A stretch of DNA of 64,000 bases, from positions 124,001-188,000 of the forward strand of contig CAVSMF010000003.1 in NCBI GenBank assembly GCA_963728975.1, given 5' to 3'. Position numbers and translations under genes: made by a program. The stretch is from DATFCK01 sp963728975 (GTDB lineage Bacteria > Verrucomicrobiota > Verrucomicrobiia > Chthoniobacterales > UBA10450). Positions within the stretch are counted from its first letter, which is position 1. Each line of letters begins with the position of its first letter. The notes beneath the pieces were generated by a model. That model saw only the letters and a list, made by a program, of their open reading frames with translations. It was not told the DNA's origin and searched no databases. Shown one piece after another: positions 54,075-63,142 of the stretch.

Positions 54075-56797
54075 TCACTTCTTGTACTCGGGCATTTCCG
54101 GAAGCACCGGCGGCTCGATCAGGCCTTCTTTTTCCTCTTCCTCCTCGGTCTGATTGACCGGTTGCCCGGCCGGATTAACCAGCCGCGCGGTCACAAAGAT
54201 GATCAGGTTCCGCTTGATATGTTGATCGGTGTTGGTTCGAAAGAGCCGGCCAACCAGCGGGATGTCGCCGATGATCGGAGTGCGGTCCTCCACTTTCTGG
54301 ACATCTTCCCGGATCAAACCTCCCAAAACCACGGTCTGCCCGTCCCACACGCTGACACTGGTGGTTACTTTGCGGGAACTAAAGATCGGTTGATTGATTA
54401 CGTTGGGGGTGAGAACGGACGGCGGTGTATTGACTACGGTGTTAATCAAACCACCGGTAACCAGGTCAAGAGTTTGGCTGAGAAAAGAGGTCCCCGGCGC
54501 CAAGATCGGGCTTCCGTAATTGATAAAGCCTTCAAACTCGACCACCTGCGGAACCAGATTTAGGTCGATAGTTATGCCGTCGGGGCCAACCACCGGTTCG
54601 ACCTCAAGCGTGACCCCCGTGTTCCTAGTCTCAAAAGCGGTCGGAGTGGTCGGTGTAATAGGAACTGATGTCGCGCCTCCGCTGCTGACCGCTGGTGCTT
54701 CCAACTGTCTGAGGAATCTGTGGCGGCTGGAATTGCGTCGGATAACGAAACTCCCGCACGATCTCGATCACAGCCCGTTGTCCGCTCTTGGTCGTCACTC
54801 TGCGGCGCAGAAAGAAGATCGACTCCCTTTTTCTGATTGAGCGCGCGAATCACAAGCTGAAACTGCGGATCGGTCAACACGCCGGCCAAACCAAATATTG
54901 CCGGGGCCACGCTGCTCGCTCCCATGGTCGGAAACAGCAGCGCATCAATGGCATTGGCACTGATGGCGAGATTGCCGCTGCGGTTCCCCGCCGTGACAGG
55001 ATTCTGGCCCACCGGCATAGTGTTCGGAGCGGTTGCCGTCCCGTAGTTCTGGGTAAAGGGATAATCGCCATTGTTAAGCGCCGGTGCGGTTCCGGTAGTT
55101 CCGCCCGCTCCAAACACTTTGCCTTTGCCGGCGTTGAATGCCCCGAGCAGCCAGTCGAACCCGAGCTCCTTCAAGTTATTTTGGGTGATCTCGATAAATT
55201 TCGATTCGATCTCGACCTGCTTCGGACCGGAAACATTTGCCTGCTCCACCAGGGCGTCGACCAGTTCCAGATTGTCCGATGTGTTCCGGACAATCAGCCG
55301 GCTGCTCTGAGGAAGGAAATTCGCGCTCGCTCCCGGCGGAAACGGCACTCCCTGGCTTTCCAGAAACTCTCGCGCCCCTTCCCGGTTAACCAACTGACGC
55401 CCGCCGGTCGATTCCTGGGTGTCCTTGGCCGTGCCGCCGCCGCCGGCCACCCGGGCCGGCGCGCTCAGGGCCGACTCGCCCAAATTTACCGTGCTGCTGA
55501 TGAAGCCTGGCGGGACCCGATATTCCTTGGTGAGCAAATCGGCGCTTTGTTCGCTGATCGGAATAATGGAAACGGCGTAGGGCTCGACTTTTACTTTTAG
55601 CCCGGCCTGGCTGGCGATGTAACGCAGCGCTTCGCCGAGCGGAATTTGATTCAAGGTAATGGTGATCCGGGCGTTGGCCGGATTGATCGCCGGAGCAGCT
55701 ACCACCGCCGGCGCGACAATCGGCTGTGCCGGAATTGGAGTCGCCGCCGCCGGCGCACCGCCTTCCGCGGCGGCAGCCGGAGCCACTGCCACCGGGGTCG
55801 CCGCCGGCTCAACCGGAGTCGGAGGTGGCCCCGCCTGCCCGAGCGGGGTCAGACGCAATACGATGTCCACGCCTTTGCGTCCTTCGGTTGCAGGATCGTT
55901 GGCGGACGCCTGTTGCCGGAGAAAATCGATCGCTTCACGAATACTGGCATCGCGAAATTCGATTCGCGGAATAATGATCGTGTTTAGCTTGGTCGTGATC
56001 CGCGCCGTGCCGGCGGCATCTCTCTGAAAAGTTTCGGCCAAAGGCCCGACCGTCTGGCCATATTGCCTGACCGGTTCTTCCCAGCCTTTTTGGACCTGCC
56101 ACAGCTGACGGGCCCGGGTTTCGTTGTAGGCCTCTTCGTTGTAGCGGTACTTGGTGTTGTCGATCTTTTCTTCGCCACGGCGGGCAGCGGTATTATAGGG
56201 ATCGAGAGCCAAAACCTGCTCGTATTTCTTGAACGCCAGATCGTAACGGCCCGCCTGGTAGTATCCTTCCGCGTCATTGAGAAGTTTTTTTACGTCTTCC
56301 ACCTTGGCGATGAACTTCGGGCCCATCGTCTTGTTGAAATACCCCGGCTGCCGCAGGTGAGCCACCAGCTCTTTCGCTTCGGAACAATCCGGGTTGTAGC
56401 GTTCGTCCAAAATTTCGAGCGCGATCGATTCCGCTTCGAGATATTTGCCCTCGGCGATTTTCTGCCGAGCCAGCTTTAAACCGCTTTCGCAAAATCCATC
56501 GACTGCTTCGCTGTGGGATTTGCCGCTGACTTCAGCGTCCGGCAGGAAAGCGACCGCGGTCCGAAACTCTTCGTGGGCGAGAGTGAAGTTCTGTTCTTTC
56601 ATGGCCGTCTCACCGCGGATGAGGGCCTCCTGTCCCCGGGGCAGGGCTGCTTCCCGGCGAGCGATTTCGCGTTCGGAGATACTCTGGACATCCGGTGCGG
56701 CAAAAGCCGGGAGAGCGAAAAATGGAACGGCGCTCCCCAGGGCCACGATTCGGGCGGCTCGAAACATTCTATTACAGACAGAGACAATTAAGGTCAT
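54075..56797 (-). CDS. secretin-like outer-membrane protein of the pilus locus (Amuc_1098-like), interrupted by two frame changes
   Basis: The N-terminus has a signal region (IVALGSAVPFFALPAFA), then tetratricopeptide-like helices (about 30-220, e.g. YYQAGRYDLAFKKYEQVLAL). After a secretin N-domain (IIIPRIEFRDASIREAIDFL), a Pro/Ala linker and a second N-domain (ITITLNQIPLGEALRYIASQ), the GspD/PilQ core follows. The core runs VEIESKFIEITQNNLKELG in frame 1, VTTKSGQRAVIEIVREFRYP in frame 2 after one extra base at about 54799, and VTLEVEPVVGPDGITIDLNL to RTPIIGDIPLVGRLF in frame 3 after a second change at about 54690-54712. Conserved secretin sequence on both sides of each break suggests sequence errors or very recent damage. 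Secretins form the gated pore for type IV pili or type II secretion. ATG 56797 follows the upstream gene by 14 bp. Confidence 0.85.
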
Positions 56798-56810
56798 AAG
56801 CGGGGTGTGG

Positions 56811-57764
56811 TTAAGGAGCGACAAGACCGATCTGTATCGGTTCATCCGGTTTACGCGTATTTACAATCACTGCTTTGCTCGGCTGGACGTCTATTAGCTT
56901 ATATTTGATCTCCTCCTGTGGTTTCAATGAAAATTCCTGATCTTTTCGAACCTGGAATTCCTGAGTGGCCTGACCAGCCGGCCAGGAGTAGGCAAATGTC
57001 GCCACCGACTCCGGCGAAACCGCCACTTTTTCTTTCACCAGGGTGAGCTTTTCGTGCGTCTCTTCATGCTCCAGGAGCAGTTCTGAAACATCCGTTTCCC
57101 CAGCCGTAGCCGGATTGACCTGATGTTTTTCCGTGAACTTCACGATCTTGAAACGCGTTCCGGCAATCGTGTCTCCGATTTTGAGAAACTGGGTCGGCTC
57201 CTTGAGATCGATCGCGTTGATGCCGAAAGTGTCGCCGTCCCATGACGAAAACATCAGCCGGAACGGTTCCTCGCTGAAAGCTTTCAGTTTCAATTTGGTC
57301 AGGTAGTCGGGATGCGAGTTTTTGTCGATGGGATTGGCGTGGCCCTGCCATTCGTCCAGGTTAGTGAATCCATCGCCATCCGGATCCTGGGTCAGGACGT
57401 CGGCATCCGCGATCGGCAAACCGAATTGCTCCAGCCATTCGTTAGGCACGGGCGGATGGACCTGGGTGGTTTCCAAGGTCGCAGGCAATCCGTTGCTGCC
57501 GATAAAATGCTTTTCCGGAACAAAGAGACCGGAGCGCCCGCTAAAAGTCCATTGGGGGGGCTGATGCAATTTGTCCAGGGCCGTGTCCAGCTCGGCGGCG
57601 CGACCGGGCGGCTTCGGTTTTTTCGGGGCCGGGCCCACCTGTTGGGCCGAAAAAGTGGCCGCGTATTCGGTGGCATCACGCCAAATCGCAACCGCGGTGA
57701 TGAAAAGAAACGCAACCGCCACCATCACAATCAGGCGGTCGTAATGAAGACGAATCCAGTCCAT
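56811..57764 (-). CDS. pilus-locus membrane protein (Amuc_1099-like)
   Basis: The protein is 317 aa. A single N-terminal membrane helix (LIVMVAVAFLFITAVAIW) anchors a periplasmic part. A Ca-binding type-3-like motif (DPDGDGFTNLDEWQG) near residue 127 is followed by a beta-rich C-terminal half: FRLMFSSWDGDTFGINAIDL, then FKIVKFTEKHQVN and a final IKYKLIDVQPSKAVIVNTR segment. In plan it resembles Amuc_1099 of Akkermansia, found between secretin and Amuc_1100. Its biochemical role is unknown; an inner-membrane or alignment component of the pilus is likely from context. The gene starts four bases after the RAYT2 stop codon, so the transposase unit sits directly in front of it. Confidence 0.8.
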   Translation of the reverse strand: MDWIRLHYDRLIVMVAVAFLFITAVAIWRDATEYAATFSAQQVGPAPKKPKPPGRAAELDTALDKLHQPPQWTFSGRSGLFVPEKHFIGSNGLPATLETTQVHPPVPNEWLEQFGLPIADADVLTQDPDGDGFTNLDEWQGHANPIDKNSHPDYLTKLKLKAFSEEPFRLMFSSWDGDTFGINAIDLKEPTQFLKIGDTIAGTRFKIVKFTEKHQVNPATAGETDVSELLLEHEETHEKLTLVKEKVAVSPESVATFAYSWPAGQATQEFQVRKDQEFSLKPQEEIKYKLIDVQPSKAVIVNTRKPDEPIQIGLVAP

Positions 57765-57767
57765 CGG

Positions 57768-58424
57768 CTAAAGCTCAGTTGCCATCGCGCCAGCGCCATC
57801 GGGCGCTGTTCCCGCCCCTCCGGGGAGCGCATGCGCCTCGCGTGCCGTCTTCGACGCCCTCGTCGAAGACATCTCCTGCGTCCACAACCAAGGGTAACCG
57901 TCCGAGGATCCAACGACCCCGGATTCCCATGGATTTCCGCAAATGTACCGAAACTTTTCCTGAAGATCTGCTTCCGACCGGATCATTCGATCGAACGATT
58001 CTTTCTCCCAAACCGGCCCCGTTCTTCCGGCACCCTTATTGATCCGGTGGGCGCTGGCGGACTTGATGCCCTTCAGAATTTCGGTCAACGACCAAAAGAC
58101 GGTTTTTCCCTCTTCTGTTTCTTGTTTTATCTGCGGCTCGAAAAGCAGATGCACGTGATCGGGCATCACGGAGGCCGCATAAAGCTCATATTGTTCGTGA
58201 TCGTATCCATACAAAATGCTTTCCAGCACAAGATCTCGTTCCGCCGGCATCAGCAGCCGTCGTTCGTGAGTCGAAAAGGCCACGGCGTATTTTCCCCAGG
58301 CACGCTCGAAATGCGGCAGGCGGCGCTTTGAATAACACACGTCGTCAGCGGTTTCCGGCGTGGCGCCGGAAACAACACGCGAGGCGCGTGGGCTCCCCGG
58401 AAACACCGTATCCCGCTTAATCAT
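57768..58424 (-). CDS. REP-associated tyrosine transposase (RAYT2)
   Basis: Y1/HUH single-strand transposase, 218 aa in the open frame. The core runs from RRLPHFERAWGKYAVAFSTH to FRYICGNPWESGVV. The HUH motif is MPDHVHLLFEP, and the Tyr of the Y-I-x-x-N-P block in the second motif is the presumed nucleophile. The first 30 and last 25 residues are translations of REP copies (58350-58400 inverted; 57820-57870) and are probably not functional. The true start may be an internal codon near RRLPHF. It lies within the pilus operon, same strand, between the Amuc_1100-like and Amuc_1099-like genes. The gene looks intact, unlike RAYT1, and is from a clearly different RAYT subgroup. Confidence 0.88.
   Translation of the reverse strand: MIKRDTVFPGSPRASRVVSGATPETADDVCYSKRRLPHFERAWGKYAVAFSTHERRLLMPAERDLVLESILYGYDHEQYELYAASVMPDHVHLLFEPQIKQETEEGKTVFWSLTEILKGIKSASAHRINKGAGRTGPVWEKESFDRMIRSEADLQEKFRYICGNPWESGVVGSSDGYPWLWTQEMSSTRASKTAREAHALPGGAGTAPDGAGAMATEL
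57820..57870. repeat. left REP element of the RAYT2 unit
   Basis: CCGGGGAGCGCATGCGCCTC, GCGTGCC, then the hairpin GTCTTCGACGCC..GTCGAAGAC. The direct copy at 58464-58515 has three differences. It overlaps the 3' end of the RAYT2 frame. Confidence 0.85.
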
Positions 58425-58463
58425 AATTCATCATTCAAGTCGGAGCCGCATTGAAACAAAATT

Positions 58464-58515
58464 CCGGGGAGCGCATGCGCCTGGCGTGCCGTCTTCGACG
58501 CCCCTTGTCGAAGAC
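58464..58515. repeat. right REP element of the RAYT2 unit
   Basis: CCGGGGAGCGCATGCGCCTG followed by the same GTCTTCGACG hairpin as the left copy, in direct orientation. An inverted, partial third copy with GGCGCCGGAAAC..CACGCGAGGCGCGTGGG lies at about 58355-58400, so the unit has both direct and inverted elements. It separates RAYT2 from the Amuc_1100-like gene. Confidence 0.85.
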
Positions 58516-58577
58516 CGATCTTGCCTTCCCAACCAGAGATAGTTTTCGAACAGTTTCTCAGCCATCGTATCTGCTTC

Positions 58578-59474
58578 TCAAAATGTAAACCGCACCAGTT
58601 CGATCCGGGCGGATGTTTCAATGTGTTCCGTGCCTACGATAAAGTTCAAGACCGCGTTCGGCGCCGGCTTCGCCGCAGCCGTTCCCTGCGATTTCGCCGT
58701 CGCAGTTTGCCCGGCGGCCCGCTCCCGGGCCGGACCTTTCTCTTTCTCATTCCGAACCCGCAGGAGCCGGACGATGAAAAACTGCTGGTTTGAGCTCGCG
58801 ATCTGATTCAAGACCTTGCGAGCAGCGCTGGGCGCAGACAAAAACGTCACCGTCACGGCAGTTTGTTCGACAAATTTGGGGCCCGCTTCTGCTGCGACCG
58901 CCGCTTGTCCCCGGGCCGGGGTGGCGCCCGGACCGGCCCCGGCCGAGACCGGTACCCGGGATAGACTGGTCACGCTGTCCACCCGCGCATCGACCAGGAT
59001 GCGCATTAACAGCTCTATCTGAGAAAGCTCCTGGCCAAGCTGGGGAGCGACATCCGTCGCCGGCAGGGCGCTGGTGAATTCCTCGAATCCAAGAGCGAAA
59101 TTATCCGGAAGATTAACCTGATTGGCCCGCGCTTTCTCCGAGACCGCCAGCATGGCCTGGCGCAAATGAGATTGGAATTCGTTCGGCGCCAGCGGCGGCA
59201 CAGGCAAAACACGCCTAACCAGTTCCTGTTTCACCTTGTCCAGAGTCGTCCCGTAGTTTTCCAGGTGCAGCTTCATTGTCCGGTAATTGGCCTCGGTCGG
59301 AAAAGGATCGAGCCGCTCCAATCGATTTTTTTCCATTACCGTTTCCTGAAAGCGGGCCACGGCCTGATCGGCCTGGCTGCGGGCGTGGAACAAGAAGTAA
59401 AGCGCCGCCAGGGTCACGAGCGCCAGCCCGATCAGAAAACTGCCTAACCACCGATTTTGTTCAAACCATTTCAC
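58578..59474 (-). CDS. pilus-locus membrane protein (Amuc_1100-like)
   Basis: The protein is 298 aa. It opens with MKWFEQNRWLGSFLIGLALV, a membrane helix at about 10-30. Then come a long helical region (about 31-110, QADQAVARFQETVMEKNRLE) and an alpha/beta part with VPPLAPNEFQSHLRQAMLAV and ELSQIELLMRILVDARVDSV, and a C-terminal ferredoxin-like strand-helix unit (AVTVTFLSAPSAARKVLNQI, NQQFFIVRLLRVRNE). This matches the plan of Amuc_1100, a pilus-associated Akkermansia protein, and PilO-like assembly proteins. An Ala/Gly/Pro-rich insert (about 175-195) differs from it. ATG 59474 overlaps the stop of the PilM-like gene by four bases (ATGA), indicating coupling. Downstream lies the RAYT2 unit rather than the Amuc_1099-like gene. 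Confidence 0.88.
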   Translation of the reverse strand: MKWFEQNRWLGSFLIGLALVTLAALYFLFHARSQADQAVARFQETVMEKNRLERLDPFPTEANYRTMKLHLENYGTTLDKVKQELVRRVLPVPPLAPNEFQSHLRQAMLAVSEKARANQVNLPDNFALGFEEFTSALPATDVAPQLGQELSQIELLMRILVDARVDSVTSLSRVPVSAGAGPGATPARGQAAVAAEAGPKFVEQTAVTVTFLSAPSAARKVLNQIASSNQQFFIVRLLRVRNEKEKGPARERAAGQTATAKSQGTAAAKPAPNAVLNFIVGTEHIETSARIELVRFTF

Positions 59475-61228
59475 GGCAACTTCAACGGTTTACGCAGCTC
59501 CAGATGCAACTCGTAGGGGAAAGCCCACTCCGTGTTGTTCGGGGTGCTCGGTTTGATTACCCGGGCCTGATTATTGGGATCAATCGCGAAATAAGGAGAC
59601 TGCACCAGATTGCGGAAGTAATCGACCACCACTTCCTGTTGTTTGGGGTTGAACAAATAAAGGCCGCGCACCAAAACTCCGTCTACGACCGGGCCCCCTG
59701 GCCGCGGAGTCGATCCCGGCCCCGGTGAACCGGCACGGGCCGCCGGGTTGGCGGAAATTTCGGTGATCGGTTTTTCATCAACTCCGATCGGTTTGCCTTC
59801 GGAAGTAGGAATCAGTTCCGTGATCCAGATGTTTTCCTTGGGCAATCGCCGGTTCAGATCTTCCACAATTTCCACCCAGAAACTGCGGTCCTGGATCGCG
59901 TCGATCAGCGGACCCGCCAGGCTGTCGAGGGATTTGGTTTGCTGGCGCAGCTTGGCCAGACGCGTCTCCGCCGCCCGCATGGTGTCGACCTTTTCCTGGA
60001 GGCGGTCGGTCGCGTGCCGGGTGATGTGAGCGGCGCGCAAGTCGTAAAAGCCCCAGCCGACCAGGGCCAGAACGAAGCAAGCCGCCGCCAAAATAAAGAA
60101 TGGCCGCCGCTTTTCCAATTCCTGTCGCCGCACCACGCTGGCGGGCCGGAGATTGAGCTCCATCGGACATTCGGTTACCGCCCGCAAGGCCAACCCGACC
60201 AGTTCGCCTAACAAATGGGCCGAACGCGAGATTTGATCCGTCGGCATGGAATCGGCCACCGCGACATTCCGGAGGGGATTGAAAAAGCCGACTGGTGATT
60301 GCAGCTTCTCCTGGAAAAATTCGCGCATGTAGGGCGTGCTGGCGCTGCCGCCGCACAAAAAAACGCGCTCGGGGGGGTTGCCTTGCTGCTGGCTCCGGTA
60401 ATGACTGATCGAGCGCATTACCTCTGCATGCAGGCGGGTCATCGTGCTTCGCATGATTTTGGAGACGCGCGCCACCTCGGGATCGGAAGGCTCGGCATAG
60501 GCGCCGCCCAGACTGACGAAGCCGTCGCGTTTCTTTCGAAGCTCGGCCGCGGCAAATGGCTCGTTAAACTCGCGCGCGATTGCCGCAGTGATCGAGCCGC
60601 CGCCGATCGGCACGCTCCGGGAAAAAATCCTGGTCGATTCGACAAAAAGCAGATTGGTCGTTCGGGCGCCTATATCCACCAACAGGGAACAACCGGTTAG
60701 ATCGCTGTAACTGTAGCGAAAAGCGTTGTAGAGCGCCATCGGCGCTACGTCCACGATCCTTGCCCGCAAGCCGGTTCCCTCCACGACTTCATTGATCTCA
60801 TCGAGCAGATCCGATTTGATTGCCACCAGCACCACCTGGATTTGTTCGTCCGTTTCGGCGCCCACCAGCTGGTAATCCCAAATCACTTCATCAATCGGGA
60901 ACGGAACGTTCTGCTGCGCCTCGAAGCCGATAATTCGTTCGATCTTTTCCTCGTCTACCGATGGGAGTTTGACGAAACGCGCAAAAACGGATTGCCCCGG
61001 CACCGCGTAATTGACGTCCCCGCTCTTCGTCCCGAGTTGGCCGAGCATCTCACGCAGGATAGGAGCGATCTGGGCGTAGCGCATCGCTTCACCGGCCAGT
61101 TCCGACAGGTTCTCGTGCAACCGGTAATCATGCAGCACCAGCCCGCCATTCGGTTGGGCCCGGAATTCACCCAGGCCGATTGTCTGGGAGCCGAGATTAA
61201 GGCTAAGAACGCGCTTGGGAGCCGCCAT
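59471..61228 (-). CDS. PilM-PilN fusion protein (Amuc_1101-like) of the pilus assembly platform
   Basis: The protein is 585 aa. The N-terminal ATPase domain (about 1-345) is of the FtsA/PilM actin-like type: VLSLNLGSQTIGLGEF as the first phosphate loop, LLVDIGARTTNLLFVEST as the second, and VFLCGGSASTPYMREFFQEK as the adenosine motif. A short stretch of LRPASVVRRQELEKR and then a membrane helix (FFILAAACFVLALVGWGFY, about 373-391) follow. The rest is a PilN-like coiled coil (HATDRLQEKVDTMRAAETRL) and ferredoxin-like domain. PilM and PilN form the inner-membrane alignment platform of type IVa pili; in this phylum they are one polypeptide. Preceded by the Amuc_1102-like gene, followed with overlap by the Amuc_1100-like gene. 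Confidence 0.92.
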   Translation of the reverse strand: MAAPKRVLSLNLGSQTIGLGEFRAQPNGGLVLHDYRLHENLSELAGEAMRYAQIAPILREMLGQLGTKSGDVNYAVPGQSVFARFVKLPSVDEEKIERIIGFEAQQNVPFPIDEVIWDYQLVGAETDEQIQVVLVAIKSDLLDEINEVVEGTGLRARIVDVAPMALYNAFRYSYSDLTGCSLLVDIGARTTNLLFVESTRIFSRSVPIGGGSITAAIAREFNEPFAAAELRKKRDGFVSLGGAYAEPSDPEVARVSKIMRSTMTRLHAEVMRSISHYRSQQQGNPPERVFLCGGSASTPYMREFFQEKLQSPVGFFNPLRNVAVADSMPTDQISRSAHLLGELVGLALRAVTECPMELNLRPASVVRRQELEKRRPFFILAAACFVLALVGWGFYDLRAAHITRHATDRLQEKVDTMRAAETRLAKLRQQTKSLDSLAGPLIDAIQDRSFWVEIVEDLNRRLPKENIWITELIPTSEGKPIGVDEKPITEISANPAARAGSPGPGSTPRPGGPVVDGVLVRGLYLFNPKQQEVVVDYFRNLVQSPYFAIDPNNQARVIKPSTPNNTEWAFPYELHLELRKPLKLP

Positions 61229-61387
61229 GCTTTAGAAGGTTGAGTTCTCCACTTCCCGCGCTCGATAAATGCCGGGCCCCCAAGATTCAAAGATCGCTGA
61301 CGACCTGAATCGGCAGCTGTCCGTCTCAATCATTCGAGTTTTGGAAATCCGCTGGAGCCGGGGTGTTGAAAGGTGAAGGACACACCG

Positions 61388-61969
61388 TTAGTGGGTCGGC
61401 GGTTTAATTTGGGCGTATCGGTCCCAGTAAAGGGGCGCGAAGGGCGTCTCATTCTTGTTCAAAAGCATGCCGCTCAATGCCGGTAGCGCCTTGTACCATT
61501 GGCCGGGGGCCCGGACCAGATCCAATTCATCCAGCACCGCCCCCTTCTGCACGATCTGAACCGCGATGTTCTGCACCAGCGCGGTGGTCATCGCTCGATC
61601 GCCCAAAATCCGGGCCAGCGCCTGCGGCGGCGCATACATGACCGATCGGTTTTCCCGCCCGGCCGGGATATTCGCATGAGTCACCTCGCCGCTCATCAAT
61701 TTCCCATTAACCAAAACGAAATATCGGAAGGTGAGCTCATCGGTAAATTCCGGCTTGGCCTCAAACTCCACTTCCACTTCCAGCCAGCGATCGCGCTGGT
61801 TCGCCGTGTATTGCTCGGCTCCGGTATAAGTGAATTGCGGATTCGCAATCAGGTTCCGGGTAACCTTCGTCAGCTGAAACTGGCCGCGGCCCCCGGCTGC
61901 CTGAGCAAAAGCCGAGGCGGACGACCAGAACAGGACAAGAGCCAGAAGACCAATCGCTTTGAATTTCAT
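61388..61969 (-). CDS. secreted pilus-locus protein (Amuc_1102-like)
   Basis: From ATG 61969 the protein is 193 aa with a signal peptide (IGLLALVLFWSSASAFAQ). The mature domain is beta-rich: FTYTGAEQYTANQRDRWLEV, FEAKPEFTDELTFRYFVLVN and then GKLMSGEVTHANIPAGRENR, plus a helix with PPQALARILGDRAMTTALVQ. The last part (YKALPALSGMLLNKNETPFA) is well structured too. The position, first in the row followed by PilM-PilN, and the size fit Amuc_1102, for which no precise activity is known. The frame is open to 62005. A 159-bp gap separates it from the PilM-PilN gene; no gene is visible in it. Confidence 0.82.
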   Translation of the reverse strand: MKFKAIGLLALVLFWSSASAFAQAAGGRGQFQLTKVTRNLIANPQFTYTGAEQYTANQRDRWLEVEVEFEAKPEFTDELTFRYFVLVNGKLMSGEVTHANIPAGRENRSVMYAPPQALARILGDRAMTTALVQNIAVQIVQKGAVLDELDLVRAPGQWYKALPALSGMLLNKNETPFAPLYWDRYAQIKPPTH

Positions 61970-62094
61970 CTCGGCTGCTACGATTCCACAATTCGGCGAG
62001 CGCATGCCAGCCGAAATGTTGAAAATCTTGCCGGTGCCGCGCTCCCGAACGACAAGCCCGGCGGAGCGCAGACCGCTCTCTTATATTATATAGA

Positions 62095-62100
62095 GATGGA
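62095..62100 (-). promoter_or_regulatory. candidate -10 box of the pilus operon
   Basis: On the minus strand TATAAT stands within CTCTATATAATATAAGAGAG, an A+T-rich island with dyad symmetry in an otherwise GC-rich 369-bp gap (61970-62338). It is 126 bases before the start of the Amuc_1102-like gene. No good -35 is found at 17 bases, so an activator or alternative sigma is possible. The dyad TCTCTTATA/TATAGAGA could be an operator. No gene is seen in the rest of the gap. Confidence 0.35.
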
Positions 62101-62338
62101 AAAACCGGCCCGCCCGGCCATTTCGGACCCGGTCCGGAAACCAGAAGCCATCTCCTAAATCGGGTGGGCCGGGTGGCTATTGATTTTCGGTTGGGACAAG
62201 GCGCGACAAGGAAGCATATCCGAATGGATCTGCGACCGAGGAGCAACGCAGGCCCAGCCGAAAAGCGACGCTTTCCGAAGGGCCTACCCTATTTATGAGA
62301 TGGCTTCTATGCTTCAATCTCGGGCTCCCGCCGAAATG

Positions 62339-62917
62339 CTACCTCGGCAACACGCGCAAACGCGGAATCTCCCGGTTCGACTCCTCATAAGACGCCCCAA
62401 CCGTGATTTGGACCTTGTCGGTGCCGACGGTCCCCGTCATGTAAGTGGCAAAGTCGTCGCCGCCGAACTTACCGCTCGAATGGCCATAGAAAACGCCCAC
62501 TTCGCCGCCGTAATAAACCGGATTCAACCGCGAAAGAACCATCGCCCCGGAAGAATCTTTTCCGGACGCCTCCGACGTGTTTGCTTTCCGGGATTTCACC
62601 TCATCTCCGAGGGCAAGGGGAAACAGATCCGGCTGCACAATTCCCATCTGTCCCAATGCGCTCGAAACGGGCACCCGCCGCTCCACCCACAAACTCCGCA
62701 TGGCCAGGTTATCAATCAGAGTCGAACCATCCAGGGTCTTGAAGATCTCCGGCCGATACGGAACCAGGGCCGAAGCCGCGTCGAACGCGTCGGCCTGACC
62801 GGCCCGATCGAGCCCGGCCGTTTCATCCTGGCTCTGCTTCACCTGATTCAGCTGTTGCCCCCGGACGGGAAAGCAAAGTCCGGCAAAAACAGCTGCGATC
62901 AACAGAGCGCGTTTCAT
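62339..62917 (-). CDS. secreted hypothetical protein upstream of the pilus operon
   Basis: From ATG 62917 the protein is 192 aa: a signal peptide (LLIAAVFAGLCFPVRGQ) and a mature part with acidic stretches, LVPYRPEIFKTLDGSTLIDN near the start and a Gly-rich, beta-looking end (YYGGEVGVFYGHSSGKFGGD then YMTGTVGTDKVQITVGASYE). The C-terminal half could be a small beta domain exposed in the periplasm. I recognise no family. It is on the same strand as the pilus genes with the candidate operon promoter in between, so it is probably a separate unit. The frame is open to 62998. Confidence 0.65.
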   Translation of the reverse strand: MKRALLIAAVFAGLCFPVRGQQLNQVKQSQDETAGLDRAGQADAFDAASALVPYRPEIFKTLDGSTLIDNLAMRSLWVERRVPVSSALGQMGIVQPDLFPLALGDEVKSRKANTSEASGKDSSGAMVLSRLNPVYYGGEVGVFYGHSSGKFGGDDFATYMTGTVGTDKVQITVGASYEESNREIPRLRVLPR

Positions 62918-63142
62918 TACCAGGCAATTCACAGCCGAAACGCTCTCCGCGCCAGTTAAATTGTGGCGGGAACCGATGGGCTTAAGAAGCAGCGACATAA
63001 CTTCGAGTCTGTGGGTGGTATGATAAAGCCGAGCGAACTCTCGTCACTTTGTTGAACCCATTGCCCGGTAGAAAGTTGCCAGGAAATCTTCCCTGACTCG
63101 GATAGGCCGCGCCCGGCCCGGGTAACCGAGCCCCCGCCCGGC

